From assembly GCA_964459305.1 (NCBI GenBank), contig CAYWNA010000230.1:1-21666 (forward strand): a stretch of 21,666 nucleotides of DNA. The letters run 5' to 3'. Of this stretch, positions 16,005 through 21,666 are shown piece by piece (position 1 is the stretch's first letter; every line of letters starts with the position of its first letter). The stretch comes from CAYWNA01 sp964459305 (GTDB lineage Bacteria > Planctomycetota > Planctomycetia > Pirellulales > Pirellulaceae). The notes beneath the pieces are model-generated. The model did no database searches. It was not told the DNA's origin and worked only from the letters and a program-made list of their open reading frames with translations. Made by a program: the position numbers and the translations under genes.

Positions 16005-17330
16005 TCATCCGCTGATTTCGTAGCCCTTTCGCTGCTCGCGGCGCAGGTGGCGATTGGCTTCGTCGTCGCCGACGAACTGCTCTTTGTCGGGATCCCAGGT
16101 GAGCTTGCGGCCGAGGCGTTGGGAGATGTTGGCCAAGTGGCAGACCGAAGCGGCGCGGTGCTGGTTGCAGACGTCGGAGAGTGTGGGTGTGCCGCTGCGG
16201 ATGCAGTCGAAGAAGTTGCCCATGTGGCGGTGCGTCTGGCCGGGTTTGCCTGTGGCCAAGGGGCGATCGGGATTGTCGTGACGGTAGAGTCTGTATTGGT
16301 CCTGCGGGATGGGATCGTCTTTGAGTAAATTGAACGGCTCGCCGTTGATTTCACCTTTTATACCGTGGAGCCAACCGAGTTCGCCTTCGTACCGGACGCC
16401 ACCAGGCACATGATCGCCGGTGATCACTTCCACACCGTTCGCGTAGACCATGCGCACTTGATAGGACGACGCCACGTTGTAACCATTGGGCGTGTTGGGG
16501 AAAGTTGCCTTGGATTCAATCTGAACGGGCCCGCTGTACTGCATTCCCATGGCCCACTGGGCCAGGTCGAGGAAGTGCGCCCCAATGTCGGCCTGCTTGC
16601 CGCCTGCGTATTCGTACCACCAGCGAAAGGTGAAGTGGCAACGCTCCTTGATATACGGCACCAACGGGGCCTGGCCGAGCCACATGTCCCAATTCAGGTG
16701 TGACGGCGGATCTTCCACCTTGAACGGCCCGCCCTGTGGATTCTTTCCCAATCCGACGGTGATCCGTTTCAGTTTGCCCAACCGCCCGGCATGCGCGGTT
16801 TCGCAGGCCAAGCGGCAGTGGTGATCGCTTCGGAATCTCGTACCCACCTGAAAAACCACGCCGCTGTCCTGAACCACTTGGCATAGCAGCTTGCCCTCGT
16901 CGATGGTCAAGGTAAGCGGCTTCTCGCAATAGATATGTTTTCCCGCTTTGCACGCGGCAATGGCCATCGCCGTATGCCAGTGATCCGGCGCGCCGATGGT
17001 GACTGCGTCGATGTCCTTGCGATCGAGCATCTTGCGGTAATCTCCGTACAGATCGGCTTTGCCGCCGTAATGCTCCCGCGCCTTTTCGGCGATCTGGCGA
17101 TCCACGTCGCAGATGGCCACCACATCGCACCACGGCAGGGCACCGTCCGTGATCACCGTGCCCTGGTAGCGCATCCCGATGGCTCCGATCCGGAAGCGAT
17201 CGTTCTTCGACTTGGGCTGGTCTTTCGCCTGTGCGTTGGCCGTGGCGACATAAGGCGCTGCCAGCAAGGCAGTCGTGCCAAAGGCGGAGGTCCGAAGGAA
17301 ATCGCGGCGGCTGGATCGGCCAAACGGCAT
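16005..17330 (-). CDS. Tat-exported Gfo/Idh/MocA family oxidoreductase, second member
   Basis: A 441-residue member of the same family as the downstream gene but clearly a different protein. The Tat signal is SSRRDFLRTSAFG (6-18), with the hydrophobic part ending near TANAQA. The nucleotide loop reads GAIGMRYQG (49-57), which keeps the first two glycines but has Met-Arg-Tyr where GGRG is more usual. EKP lies at 136-138 in IYCEKPLT. The C-terminal end, with GQTHRHMGNFFDCIRSG and EQRKGYEI, is typical of planctomycete members that act outside the cytoplasm. GGAGA lies eight bases before the start at 17330. It heads the minus-strand run of two oxidoreductases and the beta-helix protein. Substrate unknown. 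Confidence 0.94.
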   Translation of the reverse strand: MPFGRSSRRDFLRTSAFGTTALLAAPYVATANAQAKDQPKSKNDRFRIGAIGMRYQGTVITDGALPWCDVVAICDVDRQIAEKAREHYGGKADLYGDYRKMLDRKDIDAVTIGAPDHWHTAMAIAACKAGKHIYCEKPLTLTIDEGKLLCQVVQDSGVVFQVGTRFRSDHHCRLACETAHAGRLGKLKRITVGLGKNPQGGPFKVEDPPSHLNWDMWLGQAPLVPYIKERCHFTFRWWYEYAGGKQADIGAHFLDLAQWAMGMQYSGPVQIESKATFPNTPNGYNVASSYQVRMVYANGVEVITGDHVPGGVRYEGELGWLHGIKGEINGEPFNLLKDDPIPQDQYRLYRHDNPDRPLATGKPGQTHRHMGNFFDCIRSGTPTLSDVCNQHRAASVCHLANISQRLGRKLTWDPDKEQFVGDDEANRHLRREQRKGYEISG

Positions 17331-17637
17331 GAGTTGTTCTCCGTTGTTTCAAGGGTCGCGTCTTCGTCGTCAACATTGATTCATGGCGGGCCACTCCGTT
17401 CACGAGCGGATACCCACCACCCTACCAACTGTGAACTGGGGGACAAGATGCCGAAGACGCTTGCAGCAGCGATACTTCGGTTTTAGACTTGCTGCTGGTT
17501 CGATGCATCTCATCTAACCGAAATGCCAGAATCAAGACACGATGCGAAATCGGCAGAAACGCAAGCATGTTGCGAAGAGATCGTCGTTTGGAACGCATGA
17601 GAGGTCAAGGTTCATGAAGCGGAATAGGCGATAAGCC
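17331..17637. promoter_or_regulatory. Divergent intergenic region with leader structure
   Basis: This 307-bp gap separates the minus-strand oxidoreductase run from the plus-strand aminotransferase cluster and should hold both promoters. I see no convincing -35/-10 pair. It contains CCACCACCCTACC at 17415-17427, similar to the TAGGGTGGG repeat theme at 893, and the stem structures listed at 17451-17497. The ribosome site of the downstream gene is weak. Confidence 0.4.
17451..17497 (+). promoter_or_regulatory. Possible attenuator-like or pseudoknot leader
   Basis: CCGAAG (17451-17456) pairs with CTTCGG (17475-17480), which is followed directly by TTTT (17481-17484), as in an intrinsic terminator. 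CAGCAGC (17464-17470), in the loop of that stem, pairs perfectly with GCTGCTG (17491-17497) past the T run. The two stems either exclude each other or form an H-type pseudoknot. The site lies about 140 bases before the aminotransferase start, so it could control read-through. Short stems and a long loop make this tentative. Confidence 0.3.
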
Positions 17638-18951
17638 ATGTCATCAAATACCCAGTCAAATCGCGCCCACAACTTCTTTCCCTGGACAATCCAGGCAACT
17701 CAAGATCAGGTCGTCGAGATTGCCCGCGGCGAAGGTGTCCATTTCTGGGACTCGCAGGGAAAACGCTATTTGGATTTCATTTCGCAACTGTTCAACCTAA
17801 ACCTCGGCCATGGCAATCGCGGACTGATTCAGGCGATCCAACAGCAGGCTGCTACGTTATGCGCTGCCAGCTCGATGGTGATGCACGAGGGCCGAGCACG
17901 CTTGGGCAATCGACTCGCAGAAATTTCGCCCGGCGATCTGTGCAAGACGTTTTTTGCCAATAGCGGCAGCGAGGCGAATGAGATAGCGCTGGAAATGGCC
18001 CGATTGTATACCGGGCGACAAAAGGTGCTGGCCAAGTACAGGTCTTATCACGGCACGACGATGGGGACATTGACCGTCTGTGGCGACCCGCGCCGCATGG
18101 GCGTCGAGCCGGGCCCGCCGGGTGCCGTGCGCTTTTTCGATCCGTTTTGTTACCGCTGTGATTTCAATCTGACTCATCCGGATTGTGCGCTGCACTGCGC
18201 CGACGCCTTAGAGAGACAAATCGTGATGGAAGGCCCGGATTCGATCGCGGCTTTGATCATCGAGCCGTTTACGGCTGCGGCAGGTGGTTTTCCCGCGCCG
18301 CCCGGTTACTTGCGTCGGGTGCGAGAGATTTGCGACAAGTACGGCATTGTGATGATTGCCGATGAAGTGATCTGTGGTTTTGGCCGGACGGGCGAGTGGT
18401 TTGCCGTCAATCACGAAAATGTTGTTCCGGATATTCTGGTCGTCGCCAAAGGGATCACCAGTGGTTACGTCCCGATGGGCGCGGCGATCGTCAATCAATC
18501 CATGGCCGATCATTTCGAACAGCAGATGCTGCCCATCGGCTGCACTTACACCGCTCATCCGTTGGCCTGTGCCGCCGGACTGGCTGCCATCGAACAGTAT
18601 GAATCTCTGGACGCAATTCAGAACTCCAGGAAGATGGGCGAGGTGCTGGCAGCAGAGCTCGAATCGATGAAAAAGCGGTATCCGATCGTCGGTGACGTAC
18701 GAAGCCAGGGCCTGATTGGTTGTGTCGAACTGGTCAAGGATCGCAACACCAAGGAGCCGATTGTCGAGTTCAACACGGCACCACCGCTGGTGGATGAAAT
18801 CAAGGCTCAGTTTGTCCAGCGAGGCCTCTACCTCTACGTTCGCTGGAATCTGATCCTGCTCGCGCCACCGTTGATCATCGAAGAACAGGATCTGCGGAAG
18901 GGACTTTCGCTGCTGGAAGAAGTCATTGGGTGGCTCGCGAACCGATTGTAG
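17638..18951 (+). CDS. Class III aminotransferase (PLP-dependent)
   Basis: A 437-residue fold-type I PLP enzyme of the class III (omega-amino) group, cytoplasmic, moving an amino group between an amine or amino acid and a keto acid. Visible PLP-site elements are NSGSEANE (108-115), YHGTTMGT (137-144), EP at 209-210, D242-E243 in IADEVICGFGRTG, and the Schiff-base lysine K271 in VVAKGITSGYVPMGA. Length is normal. The N-terminus with HNFFPWTIQ resembles taurine- or beta-alanine-type transaminases, but the amino donor cannot be assigned. Four cysteines at 171, 174, 183 and 187 (CYRCDFNLTHPDCALHC) could form a metal site; as I recall, similar clusters occur in related enzymes. It starts the plus-strand cluster, 44 bp before the DegT-type gene. 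The Shine-Dalgarno site is poor. Confidence 0.92.
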   Translation: MSSNTQSNRAHNFFPWTIQATQDQVVEIARGEGVHFWDSQGKRYLDFISQLFNLNLGHGNRGLIQAIQQQAATLCAASSMVMHEGRARLGNRLAEISPGDLCKTFFANSGSEANEIALEMARLYTGRQKVLAKYRSYHGTTMGTLTVCGDPRRMGVEPGPPGAVRFFDPFCYRCDFNLTHPDCALHCADALERQIVMEGPDSIAALIIEPFTAAAGGFPAPPGYLRRVREICDKYGIVMIADEVICGFGRTGEWFAVNHENVVPDILVVAKGITSGYVPMGAAIVNQSMADHFEQQMLPIGCTYTAHPLACAAGLAAIEQYESLDAIQNSRKMGEVLAAELESMKKRYPIVGDVRSQGLIGCVELVKDRNTKEPIVEFNTAPPLVDEIKAQFVQRGLYLYVRWNLILLAPPLIIEEQDLRKGLSLLEEVIGWLANRL

Positions 18952-18995
18952 TCGAGATCGCGACAGACAAGCTGAGACACCGAGGGAGCTGAACC

Positions 18996-20258
18996 ATGCA
19001 CAAGGAACTGGCAATCGACGGCGGTCCGAAGGTGCGGACAAAACCTTATCCTCCATGGCCTCACTTCTTCGCAGACGAGATGCAGGAAGTGCAGAAGGTC
19101 CTGGAAGAGGGCAGAGTGAACTACTGGACGGGGCCACGCGGCAGAGAGTTCCAGGAGAACTTCGCGCGTTATTGCGGGGTCCGACACGGCGTCGCGGTGT
19201 CGAACGGAACCGCCGCGTTGCACGTAGCCCTGGCGGCGGCGAACATCGGGCCGGGCGATGAAGTCATCGTGCCTTGCCGGACGTTTATCGCCACAGCATG
19301 TTCGGTGCTGAATCAAATGGCGGTGCCGATTTTCGCAGACGTCGATCCGGAAACGCAGAACATCGCCGTCGACTCGATCAAAGAGCAAATCACTCCGCGG
19401 ACCAAAGCGATCATCGCCGTGCACTTGGCCGGCCATCCGGCCGACATGGATCCGATCATGGATTTGGCCGATCAACATAGTCTGATTGTGATTGAGGACG
19501 CCGCCCAGGCACACGGAGCCGAGTATCGGGGAAAACGAACGGGCAATCTCGGACATATCGCGGCCTTCAGCTTCTGTAACGACAAGATCTTCACCACCGG
19601 CGGCGAAGGCGGAATGGTCGTCACCAACGACGACGCGATGGCGGAAATCGCCAGGAGCTTCAAGGACCACGGGTATCATGAAGTCGAACGACGGAGCCTG
19701 CTGGAACTGGAGGCCCTTTACACCTACATCCACCATCGCATGGGATTCAACTACCGGATGACCGAGATGCAGGCGGCCATCGGACTTCGCGCGTTGGATC
19801 GGCTGGGCTGGAACGTCGCGCGGCGACGAGAAAACGCCCACCTCCTGACCGAAAATCTTGCCAAATTCGACGCTCTTATTCCCCCGCCTGAACCACCGCA
19901 CATCAAGCACTCGTTCTACAAGTACTATGTCCGCGTCAAGCCCGACAAGCTGAGCGTCGACCGCGACACCTTTGTCAAGGCGATCCGGGCCGAGGGGATT
20001 CCGGTGGGGCTGGGTACGTCCAGCGAGAACTATCGCGAAAAAGTGTTCCAGGAGCAGATCGGCTTCGGACGCACAGGCTACCCGTTCCAATGCCCGCTGT
20101 ACGAAGGCAAGGTCGACTACTCGAACGTGTCTTTGCCCAATGCAAAAAAATTGGGCAAAGAGGTATTCGTACTTCAGGTCCATCCGACCATCGAAACCGA
20201 AGACCTCGCCGACGTGGTGCAGGCAATCGAGAAGGTTCTGGAGGTGTACTCGTCATGA
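18996..20258 (+). CDS. DegT/DnrJ/EryC1/StrS family aminotransferase
   Basis: A 420-residue PLP enzyme of the sugar aminotransferase family, which aminates keto-sugars or keto-cyclitols, usually with glutamate or glutamine as donor. PLP-site elements are NGTAALH (70-76), EDAAQAHGAEYRGK with D168, and FSFCNDKIFTTGGEGG with the catalytic lysine K197. The opening LAIDGGPKVRTKPYPPWP resembles inosose aminotransferases of the StsC type and AHBA synthases more than nucleotide-sugar enzymes (recognition from memory). GGGAG precedes the start by eight bases. Its stop overlaps the next gene's start in an ATGA arrangement, so it is translationally coupled to the Gfo/Idh dehydrogenase. That pairing suggests the dehydrogenase makes the ketone that this enzyme aminates. 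Confidence 0.93.
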   Translation: MHKELAIDGGPKVRTKPYPPWPHFFADEMQEVQKVLEEGRVNYWTGPRGREFQENFARYCGVRHGVAVSNGTAALHVALAAANIGPGDEVIVPCRTFIATACSVLNQMAVPIFADVDPETQNIAVDSIKEQITPRTKAIIAVHLAGHPADMDPIMDLADQHSLIVIEDAAQAHGAEYRGKRTGNLGHIAAFSFCNDKIFTTGGEGGMVVTNDDAMAEIARSFKDHGYHEVERRSLLELEALYTYIHHRMGFNYRMTEMQAAIGLRALDRLGWNVARRRENAHLLTENLAKFDALIPPPEPPHIKHSFYKYYVRVKPDKLSVDRDTFVKAIRAEGIPVGLGTSSENYREKVFQEQIGFGRTGYPFQCPLYEGKVDYSNVSLPNAKKLGKEVFVLQVHPTIETEDLADVVQAIEKVLEVYSS

Positions 20259-21262
20259 AGAAGGTCAGACTGGGAATCATCGGGGCGACCGGCTTTGCCT
20301 CGAAAAGACCCATGCCGGGTCTGCGGTTGGCGAGAAATTGTGTGCTGAAGGGTTTTTGCGGACGGCGCGGGCGCGAGGATGCTCTCCGGCAGATTGCCGA
20401 ACAGTACAAGGTCGCCAAAGTCTACACCGATGTCGATGAACTGCTGGCGGATCCACAAATCGACGCGGTCTACATCGCCACCCCCGTCGACCTGCACAAA
20501 CGGCACACGATCGCGGCGGCAAGGGCCGGCAAGCACGTGCTGGTCGAGAAGCCCATGGCTCTGAACGTTCGCGAGTGCAACCGGATGGTAGCCGCCTGCG
20601 AGGAGAACAAGGTCAAATTGCAGGTGGGGTACATGAGACGGTTTCATCCTCATCATGCGAAGATCAAGCAGATCATCGACAGCGGCAAACTGGGCCGGAT
20701 CGTCGAGGCGCGGATTCAAACGCACCTGTGGTATCCAAAGCACGAGGGTTCGTGGAGACAGGACCCAGCGCGAGGCGGCGGCGGGGCGTTCATGGACGTG
20801 GGAAGCCATTGCCTCGAACTGATCGAGTTTTTTCTGGGGAGAATCAAGTGGGTCCAAGGGTTCGCCGAGAGCGTAGTTTTCGATTGCAAGGTCGAGGATC
20901 TGTCGCTGGCAATTGTCGGTTTCGACACGAAAGCGGTTGGAATCATCGATGCTTCGTTCGTCATCCCGCACAGCCAGAACGCCATCGAAATCTACGGCAC
21001 GAAAGGCACGTTGGTCGCGCGAAGAACTGCTGGGCCGTTCACCGATCCCGAGCTGATGTTGCTCGATGATCGCGGTACAAGGACGATCACAGGCCGAACG
21101 AAGAAGGACCAGTTCCAGGGCGAATTCGAACACTTTGCCGACGCGATCTTGAACGACAAGCAACCCGATGTCGACGGCCAGGCAGGTTCAAGAAACCTCA
21201 AGCAGATACTGGCCGTCTACAGATCGGCGAGGGAAAAGCGCAGGGTGAGTTTAAGCGTCTAA
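20255..21262 (+). CDS. Cytoplasmic Gfo/Idh/MocA family dehydrogenase
   Basis: A 335-residue NAD(P)-dependent dehydrogenase of the Gfo/Idh/MocA family with no export signal, unlike the two members on the minus strand. The start at 20255 is chosen because GGAGG (20240-20244) lies upstream, the ATG overlaps the previous stop, and the protein opens directly on the Rossmann strand KVRLGIIGATGFASK. EKP with the catalytic lysine is at 98-100 in VLVEKPMALN. GGGGAFMDVGSHCLELIEFF supplies the conserved Asp and His of the sugar site. The closest functional types are inositol, xylose or related polyol/sugar dehydrogenases. Coupling to the DegT-type aminotransferase points to a keto-sugar or keto-cyclitol intermediate (inference). 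Confidence 0.93.
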   Translation: MKKVRLGIIGATGFASKRPMPGLRLARNCVLKGFCGRRGREDALRQIAEQYKVAKVYTDVDELLADPQIDAVYIATPVDLHKRHTIAAARAGKHVLVEKPMALNVRECNRMVAACEENKVKLQVGYMRRFHPHHAKIKQIIDSGKLGRIVEARIQTHLWYPKHEGSWRQDPARGGGGAFMDVGSHCLELIEFFLGRIKWVQGFAESVVFDCKVEDLSLAIVGFDTKAVGIIDASFVIPHSQNAIEIYGTKGTLVARRTAGPFTDPELMLLDDRGTRTITGRTKKDQFQGEFEHFADAILNDKQPDVDGQAGSRNLKQILAVYRSAREKRRVSLSV

Positions 21263-21378
21263 CGAGTACTCCGGGGACAGCTTCGGCGGCCCGGTCCAGC
21301 GGACTCGGTTCGAGGATCACTGCTGTGACATTGTCCGTCGCGGCGGCACGTCGATTAGATCCAGCGCAGGTGCAAGCG

Positions 21379-21666
21379 TCACGGCTTGGGAACTGCCGGT
21401 GGCTTTTCCGGCTTTGCTGACTCAGCAGGTTTCGCCGTCGGTTTGGCAGGTTTCGCCGTCGGCTTTGCTGGTTCCGGCGCTGGCTTCGCCGGTTCCGGCG
21501 TTGGCTTCGCCGGTTCCGGCGTTGGCTTGACAGCCTTCGGCGCCGGCTTCGCGGGTTCCGGTGCCGGCTTGGCGGGATCGGGTGCAGGCTAGGCGGGGTC
21601 CGGAGCAGGCTAGGCCGGCTCCGGGTCAGGCTCGGCAGGCTCGGGATCAGGGACGGCCGTGTGGGC
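21379..21666 (-). pseudogene. Pro/Ala/Lys heptad-repeat protein tail with two in-frame TAG codons
   Basis: The minus strand is a coding-like frame from the window edge to TGA 21381-21379. Its product is a seven-residue repeat of the type KPAPEPA, here about twelve units, the low-complexity Pro/Ala/Lys tail often seen on envelope-associated proteins. Position one of the heptad is Lys (AAG or AAA) in seven units and Glu in the first and last, but TAG at 21612-21610 and 21591-21589. As written, the protein would end 18 residues into the window, and the rest would be untranslated. Synonymous codon variation along the repeat suggests the whole tail was translated until recently. The opposite strand also gives a low-complexity Gly-rich frame, which I take as the shadow. 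The rest of the protein lies outside the window. Confidence 0.55.
21400..21640. repeat. Degenerate 21-bp tandem repeat
   Basis: Units of 21 bases, read on the minus strand as AAG-CCG-GCG-CCG-GAA-CCG-GCG with variation mainly at third positions, repeat without a break of register. Each unit encodes one heptad of the Pro/Ala/Lys tail. Two neighbouring units carry TAG in place of the first AAG. Confidence 0.7.

Noticed and set aside
18834..20183. 449-codon open frame on the minus strand
   Set aside because: It is antisense to the DegT-type aminotransferase, which has all its PLP-site residues and a ribosome site.
20174..21163. 329-codon open frame on the minus strand
   Set aside because: It is antisense to the Gfo/Idh dehydrogenase, and the sense strand has the start overlap and the EKP motif.
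21271..21294. Possible terminator after the dehydrogenase
   Set aside because: Only a five-base CCGGG/CCCGG stem with a 14-base loop and no T run.
21386..21592. Gly-rich plus-strand frame (GFAGSG repeats)
   Set aside because: It starts at TTG without a ribosome site and is the reverse reading of the better supported Pro/Ala/Lys repeat.
1..21666. CRISPR array, rRNA or tRNA gene, phage or insertion sequence
   Set aside because: No regularly spaced direct repeats with unique spacers, no recognisable RNA gene, and no transposase or integrase motif were found on either strand.

Overview
The window reads as a piece of a planctomycete-type genome (phylum Planctomycetota, probably a Pirellulales-like lineage). 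This is inferred from gene content only: a secreted sulfatase, Tat-exported Gfo/Idh/MocA oxidoreductases, a secreted methyltransferase plus PQQ-type propeller fusion, an FG-GAP propeller protein and a beta-helix/LamG protein, with short palindromic repeats between genes. No rRNA, tRNA or other taxonomic marker is present.

Layout. (1) 1-1210 is a decayed stretch. It holds an undecidable open frame at the left edge, a pair of matching hairpins at 540-600, a minus-strand remnant of a sulfatase C-terminus (635-880) with an in-frame stop, a repeat-like spacer, and a 34-codon ORF coupled to the MFS gene. (2) 1212-8526, minus strand, is an operon-like run: methyltransferase/PQQ propeller protein, alpha/beta hydrolase, sulfatase, MFS transporter. 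(3) 9043-10773, plus strand, holds a broken secreted-protein gene that keeps its signal peptide and C-terminus but has lost its middle, followed closely by a seven-motif FG-GAP protein. (4) 10797-17330, minus strand, is a second run: two Tat-signal Gfo/Idh/MocA proteins, then a 1161-residue beta-helix protein with a LamG-like C-terminus. (5) 17638-21262, plus strand, is a three-gene cluster: class III aminotransferase, DegT/DnrJ/EryC1/StrS aminotransferase and a cytoplasmic Gfo/Idh dehydrogenase, the last two overlapping by 4 bp. (6) 21379-21666, minus strand, is the Pro/Ala/Lys heptad-repeat tail of a gene that starts outside the window. It is interrupted by two in-frame TAG codons exactly one repeat unit apart.

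How the genes may work together (inference): runs 2 and 4 look like export-directed carbohydrate handling. The sulfatase and esterase would remove sulfate and acyl groups, the beta-helix protein would bind or cut a polysaccharide, the exported oxidoreductases would act on sugar products, and the MFS protein would move a small anion or product. Run 5 looks like cytoplasmic aminosugar or aminocyclitol metabolism: a dehydrogenase would make a keto-sugar or keto-cyclitol and a StsC-like aminotransferase would aminate it. No substrate can be named from sequence alone.

The most unusual signals are the doubled amber codon in the heptad repeat, the exported methyltransferase/propeller fusion, the two gene remnants, a palindrome shared between an intergenic site and the MFS linker, and the aminotransferase/dehydrogenase cluster.
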